Virus record (IMG/VR): IMGVR_UViG_3300035180_000831 | Span: 1 to 45,554 of that record | Length of the DNA stretch: 45,554 nucleotides | Source: a virus | Direction: 5' to 3' (one strand) | In this document: positions 1 through 8,483 of the stretch, one piece after another | Layout: each line of letters starts with the position of its first letter | Position numbering within the stretch: position 1 is the stretch's first letter | Translations under genes and position numbers: made by a program | The notes under the pieces: generated by a model | Seen by the model: the letters and a program-made list of their open reading frames with translations, nothing else | Database searches by the model: none | Told to the model about the DNA's origin: nothing

Positions 1-110
1 CTTGAAGTAAAGGTATGAACAGTATATCCACCAATATAAGGAGGTGAAGAACGAGCATTTGCTCCATTACTATCTAAATAAGTTATTGTTCCGCCTACTG
101 GCATTGACAT
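1..110 (-). CDS. Glycine-rich tail fibre/adhesin, N-terminal fragment (contig edge)
   Basis: These are the first 36 codons of a third glycine-rich virion protein, cut by the contig edge. The ATG at 110 is preceded by an AGGA ribosome site seven bases upstream. The peptide (MSMPVGGTITY, then RSSPPYIGGYTVHTFTS) matches the N-termini of the two complete paralogues at 7683-8483 and 8484-9401. Two bases are left over at position 1, and they do not join in frame to base 45554, so sequence is missing between the ends. Its C-terminal part is very likely the fragment at 45342-45554. A host-binding tip or fibre role is inferred from the family and from its place after the fibre gene. Confidence 0.75.
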   Translation of the reverse strand, partial: MSMPVGGTITYLDSNGANARSSPPYIGGYTVHTFTS

Positions 111-119
111 AATTATATC

Positions 120-1145
120 CTACATATCTTGAGCAATAATAGTTCCTGTTATTTGTCCAGTTGAATGAACCAGGAATCCAAAATCGTCAAAAGATAATTT
201 AGTAGTAGTTAAAGTAGGCACTACACCAATCGGCCAGAGAATCTGTGGTTTCATTGTATGAACACCAGATTGTGAACCAGAAGTAGCAATCTGAGTACCA
301 GCAATAGCGTTTGCTCTTGAAGAAGCTATATTTCCAGTAGTTGCAGATTGTCGAATCCAGTAATAAGTATTCCCAGCAGTTATACCAGTTGGTAGAGCAC
401 CAGTAGTTGAGAACTTAACAGGAGTACCAGTCTTCATATCAATGGTTGTAGTGATTACACAAGGAGTAGCTATTGTAATGGTTACAGTATCACTAGCAGT
501 ATCAAACCAGGTTACAGTCCTAGAACCAACAGCATCTTGAGGGATACGAATCATAAAAGCGAGACCAGGAGAAGGATTAGTTATTGCAAAATTTCTATTA
601 CCAGTTAAAGCACCACATTTAAATTTAAGTTTATTAGTTAAATTACTTAAATCAAAGGTCATAGTAGCTCCATCAGCTACATCAATCCATTCATCGGATA
701 TTTCACCAAGAGTAGAAACTACTCCAGCATCATTCTTAATATGCCATTTATTATCTGAACCACCATAAAGACGAATAAATCCAGAAGCAGGAGTAGTAGG
801 AGCTGAATTTTGTTCTGCCATCTGTAAAAACTTATCATTAACAAATTGAGAGTATTGATTGAAGAATTCCTCATTATTGAGACAGTTAACAGCCATATTT
901 TCGGGTAGGTTAGTATTTGCACCTTTAAGACGAGTTACTCCAGTAAGTGCGTAATCAGATGAAGATGAACCCGAAGAACCAGTAACAATAAATGTAGTCT
1001 CAAACTCAGTCTTCCAACCAACAGTAACTAAAGTAGGTAAATTTGGTGGTAAAGAATCTACAGCTAAAGTTGTTGCAGCAGGGTCAGAAATCCAGGTTGC
1101 TCTTAGTTTTGCTCTATATTTATCATTTGCTTGGTATAGACTCAT
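120..1145 (-). CDS. Tail fibre or adhesin-like virion protein
   Basis: This is a 341-residue protein. I chose the ATG at 1145 (MSLYQANDKYRA), which has AAAGGAA upstream; an in-frame TTG at 1154 is less likely. It is rich in Thr, Ser, Gly and Ala with beta-strand-like periodicity and no membrane segment, as in phage fibre and baseplate appendages. A central part near residues 125-150 (SGFIRLYGGSDNKWHIKND) resembles repeats found in fibre shafts. It lies between the nozzle protein and a glycine-rich fibre gene in the late block, which supports a role in attachment. I do not recognise a named family. Confidence 0.6.
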   Translation of the reverse strand: MSLYQANDKYRAKLRATWISDPAATTLAVDSLPPNLPTLVTVGWKTEFETTFIVTGSSGSSSSDYALTGVTRLKGANTNLPENMAVNCLNNEEFFNQYSQFVNDKFLQMAEQNSAPTTPASGFIRLYGGSDNKWHIKNDAGVVSTLGEISDEWIDVADGATMTFDLSNLTNKLKFKCGALTGNRNFAITNPSPGLAFMIRIPQDAVGSRTVTWFDTASDTVTITIATPCVITTTIDMKTGTPVKFSTTGALPTGITAGNTYYWIRQSATTGNIASSRANAIAGTQIATSGSQSGVHTMKPQILWPIGVVPTLTTTKLSFDDFGFLVHSTGQITGTIIAQDM

Positions 1146-1150
1146 ATTTA

Positions 1151-1294
1151 TCAATTCCTTTTAGCTTTTTTAAGAATCATGTCAAAAGCACCGACTTTTT
1201 TCTCAGAAGATTCTTTTTTCATCTCTTTACCAAAATCTCTTTTCTCTTCTTTTTTTGACTCTTTCTTCATTATTTTTTTGATTTGTTTTTTCAT
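1151..1294 (-). CDS. Small lysine-rich protein (47 aa)
   Basis: A short ORF from ATG 1294 with a GGAGG-type ribosome site just upstream. About 40 percent of residues are Lys or Arg (MKKQIKKIMKKESKKEEKRD at the start). The TGA stop at 1151-1153 lies just before the ATG of the next gene, so translation is probably coupled. It may be a nucleic-acid-binding or assembly helper protein; no family is recognised. Confidence 0.55.
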   Translation of the reverse strand: MKKQIKKIMKKESKKEEKRDFGKEMKKESSEKKVGAFDMILKKAKRN

Positions 1295-1310
1295 ATTTCC
1301 TCCGTATGTT

Positions 1311-1327
1311 TATATATATATATATTT
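1311..1327. repeat. TA dinucleotide run
   Basis: A run of alternating T and A lies in the short gap between the nozzle gene and the small lysine-rich gene. It could be an easily melted element or part of a promoter, but no good -35 box accompanies it. Confidence 0.4.
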
Positions 1328-1349
1328 TATGTTAAATCTACCATGTATG

Positions 1350-3410
1350 TCAGGCTAATACCCTCAGCTTAGATGTAAATGGTAGAGGTTTATTAGATGT
1401 AGAATAATAAATATAGATACCAAGAATATCAATTTCATCTTCCATACCATCATTTTGGATATTTATCTTAACCCAGAATAGGTCTTGCTGTTTTAGATTG
1501 ATATAGCGTATATTTAATGTAGAACCACCATCATCTTCTCCCATACTACCAATTTCTTGATAGCCCCATTCATCAGCACCAAAACCAGAGAAGGTAGGGT
1601 CAGATGAGATCCGTAGTCTTGTATCATTTGAAACACCCTTTGAACCAGAGCGAATAACGCCAACAGTTGTACCATTACCAAATAAAGCACCAAATACTAT
1701 AGTAGCTTTATCATATCTCTTAAATTGGTCTGGTAAACCCTGGTCATATTGCTTAGTAGTTAAAGATAAAACAATCTTATTTCCAGTACCACTCGAGGTA
1801 CGATAGTCAGTTCTACCAGTAAACATCTCAAGAACATTAGCGTCTTTTGAAGAACCATAATATAGTTTTTCGACTTTATCAGGGCCAATCATCTTAGCAA
1901 ATACTTTAGGATATACACCAGTCCACAAAGCCCATGCGTTATATCTTTCATCATAAGAAAGAATAGAGTTATTCCCATTACCAGCTATATCTGTAGAAAT
2001 ACCAAATAAAGATAAGTGATTGTGAAAAGCACCACAAACCTCAGATATATTAGCAGAAGTAACCTGCTTGACAATAGAATCAGCTCTTAGAGAAAGTACT
2101 GAGTAGCGAAGAATAGTACCGTAGTTAGCCTCATTACCTACAGAAGCAGCTCCATCTCTTGACCAGAAGCGAAGATTATTGCCTGCAATATGAGGAGAGA
2201 AGGGAGAGAGTGAACCAACTGATATGTTAATATCTTTTATTGTCCCAGCAGATTCAGCACGATTTAGGTCTACAAATTGGAACTTACCAAAGACATTATC
2301 TTTCCATATAAATAAAGCGTCTTCATTACTAGCCACGAATGTCTTAATTGCATTGATTGTAGAACCCTCACCTTTACGGTAGGGAAGATAGCCAGCACCA
2401 TCAGGTACACCAAATGAGCCATATTTCTCTAAATATCCAGACCAAACAAGAGTGTCTGCACCAAGTTCAGTTGTAACTCCAACTAAAGAACCACGATATG
2501 AATCAAGTAATCTAAAGTGATAACCCTTAGTTGTATTATCAGTAGGGACACCAAATACCTCACTTGGGACTGTTTCTCCTTTGTCTACAAATGTAGTTAC
2601 AGTAGGATCAACATCAGTCATGTAAGTTTCTTCACCAACTTTAGTACCCCTAAAAATACCAACTTTAGTAGTCCCAGCAGGTGCAGCAGGTAGTGTAAGA
2701 GTTAAATATGTAGAAGTATCTAGTGTAACTGGCATATTTTCTTTATACCCAGTACCAGAGGCATCTCCGCTAGTATAAATAGGAGAAGCAAGTGTGTTTC
2801 CTACTTCGTTATACCAGACATACCTATAATAGAAAGTTGTGTAACCTGTTGCAGAACCAGTCTTAGCTACAGTTACTTTAGTAGAAGGATTAGTTAGAGT
2901 GTTATAAATAAACCAGGCAGTACCATCAAAATAAATAAGTTCGTTTACAGAGTTAGCAAAATATAATCTTGTTTGAATCTGGACTATCCAAGTAATAACT
3001 GTTGTATCAAATGTAGGAGTACCAGAAGTAAATGCAGGGTTACTTCCTACATAACCAACTGGCTCAGTACCAGTTAAAAGTTCCCATTTCTGAGTAGTAA
3101 AGTTATATACTTCTGGCTTACCACTATCTGAAATACGAATAAATCTATCTTTTCCACCAACCTGATAAGTTGCCTGTAGTTGATTTATTTTAGTACCATT
3201 AGTAGCTTCATTACCTATAACTTGAGTACCCTGGCGTTTTGAGATAGTTCCATATTGAGAATAAATACCATTTATTAACTCAGATAACTCTGTATCTTTA
3301 AGAGTAGAACCATGAGCAATAGTATTTAAACCCTCAGGAAATCCCTTTGAACCAGACCTTTTAATTGGCGGATTTCGTCTACGAGTTTTTTTAGTCCACA
3401 TTCCTGGCAT
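1350..3410 (-). CDS. Tail nozzle / tail tubular protein B-like
   Basis: A 686-residue late protein starting at ATG 3410 with GAGGT upstream. The N-terminus is basic, then near residues 50-62 there is a SKRQGTQVIG motif, reminiscent of the KRPGT-type motif near the start of podovirus nozzle or tail-stabilisation proteins (T7 gp12-like). The remainder is beta-rich and reads like a propeller (WTGVYPKVFAKMIG, FWSRDGAASVGNEANYG). It starts only a few bases after the adaptor-like gene, reproducing the usual adaptor-nozzle order. The family call rests on this order, length and the N-terminal motif. Confidence 0.65.
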   Translation of the reverse strand: MPGMWTKKTRRRNPPIKRSGSKGFPEGLNTIAHGSTLKDTELSELINGIYSQYGTISKRQGTQVIGNEATNGTKINQLQATYQVGGKDRFIRISDSGKPEVYNFTTQKWELLTGTEPVGYVGSNPAFTSGTPTFDTTVITWIVQIQTRLYFANSVNELIYFDGTAWFIYNTLTNPSTKVTVAKTGSATGYTTFYYRYVWYNEVGNTLASPIYTSGDASGTGYKENMPVTLDTSTYLTLTLPAAPAGTTKVGIFRGTKVGEETYMTDVDPTVTTFVDKGETVPSEVFGVPTDNTTKGYHFRLLDSYRGSLVGVTTELGADTLVWSGYLEKYGSFGVPDGAGYLPYRKGEGSTINAIKTFVASNEDALFIWKDNVFGKFQFVDLNRAESAGTIKDINISVGSLSPFSPHIAGNNLRFWSRDGAASVGNEANYGTILRYSVLSLRADSIVKQVTSANISEVCGAFHNHLSLFGISTDIAGNGNNSILSYDERYNAWALWTGVYPKVFAKMIGPDKVEKLYYGSSKDANVLEMFTGRTDYRTSSGTGNKIVLSLTTKQYDQGLPDQFKRYDKATIVFGALFGNGTTVGVIRSGSKGVSNDTRLRISSDPTFSGFGADEWGYQEIGSMGEDDGGSTLNIRYINLKQQDLFWVKINIQNDGMEDEIDILGIYIYYSTSNKPLPFTSKLRVLA

Positions 3411-3413
3411 ATT

Positions 3414-4118
3414 TTACCTCTGAGTGTTTCTATAAGGGCGGTGATACCTACTTTTGGCATTTTCGATATAGTCCACTCTTTTAGTACCTCTTGTGGTAAA
3501 TCTTAATAGTTCATATTTAGGAGGTATCATCTCCATAGACATATAAGTAGAAAATCTATTTTCAGCATCTTCTTCTGCTTTATCTTGAGAACCCTCAGCA
3601 CCAGTAGTACGGAAGTACTCAGCTAAAGCACCATAAGCAATCATGTCTCCTGGAAGGAGAATTATATCTGTACTTGCAGTAGGAGCAGGAGGATTTATAA
3701 AATACCAGATAGTTACTGCTTTCGTTGTAGTTGGAGGATTTGAAACAACTACTTGCCATTTACCAAAATCTTCACTTGTAGAGTCAGTTATCATCTCTAC
3801 AAATATAGTCTGTTGAGCTTCGTTATTTTCCTCAGCCCAATCAACTCCATCTACTTCAAAAATATAAAGTCCATTAGAACGGTTAAAGTCATCTGGTAGA
3901 ACAGTAACACCACTAGAATCTATCTCAGTTGTATCTCTTTTAAGCAATCTACGCCAGAAACCTCTACGAGCATATTCCTCTTGTTTATTAACAATCCACC
4001 TTATCCAATCAGTATATTCTTGGTCGGTAGTAGCTGGTACAGATCCTCCAGCAAAAGGTGACATAAAATTCATTACATCTGCTAATGTCTTAATAGATTG
4101 ATTTGTTATTGTACTCAT
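3414..4118 (-). CDS. Head-tail adaptor / tail tubular protein A-like
   Basis: A 234-residue protein immediately before the nozzle gene. It has a helical N-terminal half containing DWIRWIVNKQEEYARRGFWR (about residues 37-56), a beta-rich middle with a DF-R-NGLYIFEVDG stretch, and a helical C-terminal part (GDMIAYGALAEYFRTTGAEG). This pattern is typical of podovirus gp11-like adaptors that join portal to nozzle. Position between the capsid genes and the nozzle supports this. Sequence similarity to a named family is not certain by eye. Confidence 0.6.
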   Translation of the reverse strand: MSTITNQSIKTLADVMNFMSPFAGGSVPATTDQEYTDWIRWIVNKQEEYARRGFWRRLLKRDTTEIDSSGVTVLPDDFNRSNGLYIFEVDGVDWAEENNEAQQTIFVEMITDSTSEDFGKWQVVVSNPPTTTKAVTIWYFINPPAPTASTDIILLPGDMIAYGALAEYFRTTGAEGSQDKAEEDAENRFSTYMSMEMIPPKYELLRFTTRGTKRVDYIENAKSRYHRPYRNTQR

Positions 4119-4170
4119 AAGTATATTTTAGTTTGTAATGGGTTCGTTTGTCTTATTTATTGGATTTATC

Positions 4171-4204
4171 CCAAAAGGGGTGAGGCATTTTACTACCCCA
4201 CCCC
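4171..4204 (-). terminator. Candidate Rho-independent terminator
   Basis: Read on the minus strand, GGGGTG at 4204-4199 can pair with CACCCC at 4182-4177, followed by TTTTGG. It lies directly after the 53-aa gene and before the adaptor gene, so it may attenuate rather than end late transcription. A second register with the ACCCC at 4095-4199 is not needed; the nearby alternative uses 4195-4199. Confidence 0.5.
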
Positions 4205-4223
4205 ATATCCAGGAGAGTTGTTT

Positions 4224-4385
4224 TTATGCAGCTACATAAGGGAAACTTGCGTTTCCTGCGGTATAAGTAGAAATGGTATTGGAATCGAAATCGTAAGTGT
4301 CTCCACTTTCTACGACATCGACTTCACGATTGCCATCCTGCTCACGACCTAGTACAAAAATTGTACGGGTTGTTGCTAGTGACAT
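4224..4385 (-). CDS. Small virion-associated protein downstream of MCP (53 aa)
   Basis: The ATG at 4385 follows AAAGGAC at good spacing. The product (MSLATTRTIFVLGREQDG start, SFPYVAA end) is acidic in the middle and predicted beta-rich, without membrane segments. Codon choice looks like the neighbouring major capsid gene, with more G and C than average, as expected for a highly expressed structural gene. It sits between two terminator-like hairpins right after the capsid gene, so a head decoration or head-completion role is plausible but not shown. Confidence 0.7.
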   Translation of the reverse strand: MSLATTRTIFVLGREQDGNREVDVVESGDTYDFDSNTISTYTAGNASFPYVAA

Positions 4386-4426
4386 GTGTTGTCCTTTCGC
4401 TAATAAATAATTAACTAATCATACCG

Positions 4427-4442
4427 TTTAATCATTACATAA
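4427..4442 (-). promoter_or_regulatory. Palindromic operator-like motif, copy 1
   Basis: On the minus strand this reads TTATGTAATGATTAAA. It is one of five non-coding copies of a shared motif (see 21059, 21529, 25863 and 36387). It lies 40 bases upstream of the 53-aa gene and just after the capsid terminator, where a regulatory site for that gene would be expected. A TATGAT box follows it at the position of a -10. Confidence 0.45.
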
Positions 4443-4464
4443 GAGTAGAGGGGGTATAGATACG

Positions 4465-4487
4465 AAAAACCCCTATTTCTAGGGGTT
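4465..4487 (-). terminator. Rho-independent terminator after the major capsid gene
   Basis: On the minus strand, AACCCCTA, loop GAAA, TAGGGGTT forms a perfect 8-bp stem followed by TTT. It begins 24 bases after the capsid stop codon and is the clearest intrinsic terminator in the window. It would cut transcription after the capsid gene and so set the capsid to tail-protein ratio. Confidence 0.8.
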
Positions 4488-4510
4488 CTCCGACTAATTT
4501 TCGTTTAGAT

Positions 4511-5665
4511 TTATACACCAAGATTGTGTAGATACACAGCACTCTCAGGAATATCCATTTTAAATGTATATTCACCAAGCACCTGCCAGCGATAAGAATC
4601 GCCAAGTTTAGCAAGTGGGGTAGTGAACCAGCCTCGGTTACGCATTGCTTTGTAGCCGATTTGAGACTCATCTACCATGAATACTAGGTCATCCATCAGA
4701 CCTGCTCTCTCTTGTAAGAGAACTACATCAACATTCCCAAAGAGGTGGGAAAGATAAGTGTCTACGACACCTACTCCACGATCTTTGTTAGCTAGTGTAG
4801 TACGCACCAAGTCGTCTTGCACAAGTTTGAACTTACGCATGAACTTAGCACCTACATACATAACTGGTTTGTCGAAGTTCTTGGCACTGATTTTGTCAAA
4901 TGCGTCATCGAGTTTACCGATAACAGTTGCATCTGCTGACCAAGTACCCGAACCACCGAAGTCTATTACATTTTCTGGAGCATAAGTATCAATCATGTAC
5001 TTAATACCACCCATTGTATAGGTCTTCATGCTGTCGTTTTTAGTACGAGCACCGATAATCAGAGTGTTTTGTAGTTTCTCTGAAAGTTCACGCTGTTTGC
5101 GAGCAATGAGCTGTCCAGAGTTTTCCTCACCTCTAATAAGAGCGTCATGCTCTGTACCAGACAAATCAACGACATCCTCAATAATTTGAGTGTAGTTGAA
5201 CATGTCTTCTTTTCCAGTAGAAACCATAGCATCGGCGTTCTTACCTTGTGCGGTAGCTCCACCAATAACCGTGACTTCATCACCTGCAGACAAAGCAGCT
5301 GGTGTACCAGAAAGAGTACGGAAACTTACATTGACACCACCATCAATGGCAGTAACAACACAAATTTCACCTGATGGCTTACGGAAAGTGTCATCAACAT
5401 TGAAGACACCTGCGGTATCAACAATCATTGAAGTAGCACCACTAGCAACCGTCAAGTTTACAACACGAGCCTTGATTGGGCGGTTATCTCTAACTGACCA
5501 TTCATACTTGTGTGACTTAACTTCAGCTTTGAAGTTTTTACCCGATAACCTTTTTAATAGCTCAATGCGTGGGTCTGGATACTTGGCAATCATATCTTCT
5601 ATATTGATATGTAAGTCAAGCTCACTCGCAGAGAGAGTAGAACGCTGTCCGTATTGTGCGGTCAT
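4511..5665 (-). CDS. Major capsid protein (SU10-like family)
   Basis: A 384-residue protein that forms the head shell. Residues 161-174 (IIEDVVDLSGTEHD), followed by a basic-acidic helix region with ARKQRELSEKL, are typical of the SU10-type major capsid family (DUF5309) with the HK97 fold. The ending around SYRWQVLGEYTFKMD also fits, as does the length. The gene directly follows the scaffold-like gene, starts at ATG 5665 with an AGGAGG site, and is followed by a strong terminator. An immunoglobulin-like insertion may lie around residues 70-140, where the sequence is beta-rich. Confidence 0.88.
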   Translation of the reverse strand: MTAQYGQRSTLSASELDLHINIEDMIAKYPDPRIELLKRLSGKNFKAEVKSHKYEWSVRDNRPIKARVVNLTVASGATSMIVDTAGVFNVDDTFRKPSGEICVVTAIDGGVNVSFRTLSGTPAALSAGDEVTVIGGATAQGKNADAMVSTGKEDMFNYTQIIEDVVDLSGTEHDALIRGEENSGQLIARKQRELSEKLQNTLIIGARTKNDSMKTYTMGGIKYMIDTYAPENVIDFGGSGTWSADATVIGKLDDAFDKISAKNFDKPVMYVGAKFMRKFKLVQDDLVRTTLANKDRGVGVVDTYLSHLFGNVDVVLLQERAGLMDDLVFMVDESQIGYKAMRNRGWFTTPLAKLGDSYRWQVLGEYTFKMDIPESAVYLHNLGV

Positions 5666-5673
5666 ATTTCCTC

Positions 5674-6594
5674 CTATTTTTTATAATTTAATGCCCTACT
5701 AACTCTACTAGCAATAGTTAAACCTGGGTCGGAGCTTTCACTTTCCTTAGCAGTTGTTTTATTACTAGAGGTTACAATCTTACCTGTTTGTTTGTTCCTG
5801 ACTTCAGTTTGTGCCTGCTCGCTACCTTGTTTACGGGCTTTAGAAGCAGCTGACATAACTTGTTTAGCAATCTGGTATAAAGAAATTGATCCCTTATATT
5901 TACCAGTATGCTCATCATAGTCAAGACTATGGTACAGTTCTGCAATGTCCTTTTCTAGTTCAGAGTTGTAGACTCCTTCACCAGATTTAGGGTCTAACTC
6001 AGGGTATTCACCCCTGATTTTTGAGACATCACTCGACATAGTAGATGAAATTTGATCTACTCTACGAGATTCGCCTAGACTTTGCAGTTGCTTTGTTAAG
6101 TTAGTTATTGTTTCCTCAGATTTATTTATCTTCTCCATAAAAGAAGTTTGTAAACCATTTAGCATCTCAGCTACATCTTCTGCTGTCTGTAACTTATTCA
6201 CATCAATTTTCATTAGGGGTTCAATAGCTTTGGTTTCAGCCTTAGCAGTTTCTCCCTTTTTATAGCCAGACACATCGAGGTATCTCATAAGTGTCTCTGG
6301 ATCACGGAGTACAGCCTCCATGTCCTTTACACGCCTTTCGGCATTGGCTAGTTTTTGATGAACCGCAGAAAGCGGATTTTCATCTAACTTAGTACCTTTT
6401 TCGGTGACTTTTACATCACTCTTTTGTACAGGTGCGACCTCAGATTCAGTTTCCTGTTTCTGAGAGTTGTCCTTACCTTGCTTTTCAGCTTCAGTTTGGA
6501 CTTCCGATTCCTCATTGGTGGTTTCTAAAGACGAATCTTCAGACTCCTCCATATCAGAACCTTCTACAAAGACCGACCCTTCTGAGTCTGCCAT
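5674..6594 (-). CDS. Scaffolding / capsid assembly protein
   Basis: A 306-residue, highly charged protein. The first 70 residues are very acidic and low in complexity. The middle (residues about 75-190) is strongly helical and coiled-coil-like, including KLANAERRVKDMEAVLRDPE. The C-terminus is basic (RVSRALNYKK). This architecture and the position directly upstream of the major capsid gene are the usual signs of a scaffold protein, whose basic tail binds the capsid. It starts at ATG 6594 after GGAGGT. Confidence 0.75.
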   Translation of the reverse strand: MADSEGSVFVEGSDMEESEDSSLETTNEESEVQTEAEKQGKDNSQKQETESEVAPVQKSDVKVTEKGTKLDENPLSAVHQKLANAERRVKDMEAVLRDPETLMRYLDVSGYKKGETAKAETKAIEPLMKIDVNKLQTAEDVAEMLNGLQTSFMEKINKSEETITNLTKQLQSLGESRRVDQISSTMSSDVSKIRGEYPELDPKSGEGVYNSELEKDIAELYHSLDYDEHTGKYKGSISLYQIAKQVMSAASKARKQGSEQAQTEVRNKQTGKIVTSSNKTTAKESESSDPGLTIASRVSRALNYKK

Positions 6595-6733
6595 ATTTAC
6601 CTCCTTTGCCTTTTACTTCACCTAACGATTTATATAACGAGGGTCGCCCCCCGAAGTTCCGCTAAAGTAAAGGCGTATTTACTTGTAACAATTACAGTAT
6701 AAATGGAAAATAATGGGTATGTATCCTAATTGG

Positions 6734-7051
6734 TCAAATCACTCTACCTGTGAACTTATGGATTAGATGATTGTCTTCAAACTTATAGGTAGTTGGGTAT
6801 GCTTGGAAGTGATATGGACACTTTGAACAGGCAAATAGATATTTATGTTTATCTTCACATCTCCAGTTGTGTTGTCCATCTTCACACTTGGCGTTCTGAG
6901 CTATTGGATTAACATACATTGTCTTCTGTTGATATGGTACATCTTTATAGGTAAGTTTTACTCTATTTTTTTCTTTATCTATCTCTGGTACAACCTCACG
7001 AACCATTACTGTTTCATCAATCCAGGTATCTAATGGTTTATCGAACTTCAT
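6734..7051 (-). CDS. Small zinc-binding protein
   Basis: A 105-residue protein. Around residues 56-80 there are a Cys, two His and further Cys residues ending in a CSKC pair (EDGQHNWRCEDKHKYLFACS), so it probably binds zinc. It overlaps the upstream gene by four bases, which indicates translational coupling. It lies in the operon led by the promoter at 7653-7681 together with the scaffold and capsid genes. Proteins like this are common near head genes of environmental phages, but the function is unknown. Confidence 0.65.
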   Translation of the reverse strand: MKFDKPLDTWIDETVMVREVVPEIDKEKNRVKLTYKDVPYQQKTMYVNPIAQNAKCEDGQHNWRCEDKHKYLFACSKCPYHFQAYPTTYKFEDNHLIHKFTGRVI

Positions 7052-7413
7052 TGTTCTTTACTCTTTTCTATAATTACTTTACCTTGTAACTCAGCTTCTT
7101 CCATTTCATCTTTGCTTCTTGATTTAGTATCTATCCAGTTCATAAAATCATTTACCATTTTATATCTTCCAGACAACTCATCTATCTGTTCTTTCTTTGG
7201 TGTAATGAGTACACGCTTTAAAATACCACTTACGGTATGTTCTTCTTGAACTTCTCTAATAGTATTATTAAGTATTCTTGCCTCTATATCCTCTTGTACA
7301 TCACTTAAATATCCACGAATAAACTCAAATCTCTTGTGTGTAAGAAAATACTTAGCAGTAGCAGATTGGTCTGCTGTTAGTTCATATTCCTCTTTACTTA
7401 CTATTTTCTTCAT
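7048..7413 (-). CDS. Hypothetical helical protein
   Basis: A 121-residue charged, predicted all-helical protein in the capsid operon. It overlaps the next gene by four bases (ATGA). The sequence has EVQEEHTVSGILKRVLITPK in the middle and a charged C-terminal helix ending in EKSKEQ. I do not recognise a family. A structural or assembly role is only suggested by operon membership. Confidence 0.6.
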   Translation of the reverse strand: MKKIVSKEEYELTADQSATAKYFLTHKRFEFIRGYLSDVQEDIEARILNNTIREVQEEHTVSGILKRVLITPKKEQIDELSGRYKMVNDFMNWIDTKSRSKDEMEEAELQGKVIIEKSKEQ

Positions 7414-7420
7414 ATGTATT

Positions 7421-7624
7421 TTACTTTATTTCCTCAATAGTCTCATTTATATCTTTTAAGGCTAAAAGCATACATTCTTTGAAGGCTTTAAGTTCTACTA
7501 TATTATCCAAGGAGAGAGTAAAAGATAGATTTGTACCCTCTTTGGAGTATGAGAATACTCTCTTGTTTTCTACTTTAACTTCTACTTCTTTTTTGACTTC
7601 TTTCTTGCGATATTCAATAGCCAT
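7421..7624 (-). CDS. Hypothetical small charged protein (67 aa)
   Basis: This is the first gene of the capsid operon. The start is set at ATG 7624 (MAIEYRKKEVKKEVEV), preceded by GGAG at good spacing; an upstream in-frame start lacks a ribosome site. The product is very rich in Lys and Glu at the N-terminus and helical at the C-terminus (FKECMLLALKDINETIEEIK). The predicted transcription start lies about 22 bases upstream. The function is unknown. Confidence 0.6.
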   Translation of the reverse strand: MAIEYRKKEVKKEVEVKVENKRVFSYSKEGTNLSFTLSLDNIVELKAFKECMLLALKDINETIEEIK

Positions 7625-7652
7625 ATTTATCTCCAATTATTATAATTACTCC

Positions 7653-7681
7653 ATACTAGGCTTTAATTTATAGTCTGTCAA
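7653..7681 (-). promoter_or_regulatory. Sigma70-like promoter for the capsid operon
   Basis: On the minus strand TTGACA (7681-7676) is followed by exactly 17 bases and TAGTAT (7658-7653). The predicted start is near 7646, about 22 bases ahead of ATG 7624. It lies directly after the glycine-rich gene, without a terminator between, so it adds to read-through from the upstream late promoter. Confidence 0.75.
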
Positions 7682-7682
7682 A

Positions 7683-8483
7683 TTAGACTGCATTTACCAA
7701 ACCAGGTATTCTATCTCTGCGGTATCTCTTTAGATAGTTTACAGTTGTATTAACAAAAGAGTCTGTTAAATATCTAATAATAACTATTCCAGATCCTCCA
7801 TTTCCACCAGCAAGTGTAGCATTTGCTCCACCACCACCTCCACCAGTATTTGCAGTACCAGCAAAACTAGATGAAGTTGAACCAGCTCCACCTCCACTAC
7901 CACCAGAAGCACCTTCAGTATTTCCACCTCCACCACCACCATAGCCAACACTTATTCCACTTATTGAACTTACTGTACCAGTTCCACCATTTTTTCCAGA
8001 ACCATTTGCTCCACTTCCAGCTCCACCACCACAATTTGTTCCTGTACTATCTGTTCCGCCAGTATAGTCAGCATTACCACCTCCAGTTCTTGAAGCATTA
8101 GCATGACCATATCCACCAACAGCAGAAATAGAAGAAAATACAGAAGTTCCACCATTACTTGCATTTGATGTGGTAGTTCCAGAACCACCTCCAGCTACTG
8201 TAATTACATATGTTTGAGGAGTAACAGCAAAAGCAGATCCAGTTCTTACAACAGAACCTCCACCACCTCCTCCATAGTTTACTGTATTAACACCACCACT
8301 TCCTCCACCACCTCCACCTACTACAAGGTAATCCACAACTCCAAAACCAGGAACTACAAAATTAGTATTACCAACAGATGTAAAAGTATGAACAGTATAA
8401 CCACCAGAATAAGCTGGTGATGAGCGAGGATTTATTCCTCCACTATCTGTATATGTAATTGTCCCACCTGTTGCGTCTGCCAT
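7683..8483 (-). CDS. Glycine-rich tail fibre/adhesin paralogue A
   Basis: A 266-residue protein in three parts. The N-terminal module (GGTITYTDSGG, TVHTFTSVGNTNFVVPG) is followed by a long Gly/Ser/Asn-rich low-complexity middle (about residues 55-225), and the C-terminal motif is GGSGIVIIRYLTDSF. It shares ends with 8484-9401 and with the split gene at the contig edges. Glycine-rich domains of this type occur at phage fibre tips, where polyglycine-II-like bundles can bind receptors. That role is inferred here. The ATG directly follows the upstream paralogue's stop. Confidence 0.75.
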   Translation of the reverse strand: MADATGGTITYTDSGGINPRSSPAYSGGYTVHTFTSVGNTNFVVPGFGVVDYLVVGGGGGGSGGVNTVNYGGGGGGSVVRTGSAFAVTPQTYVITVAGGGSGTTTSNASNGGTSVFSSISAVGGYGHANASRTGGGNADYTGGTDSTGTNCGGGAGSGANGSGKNGGTGTVSSISGISVGYGGGGGGNTEGASGGSGGGAGSTSSSFAGTANTGGGGGGANATLAGGNGGSGIVIIRYLTDSFVNTTVNYLKRYRRDRIPGLVNAV

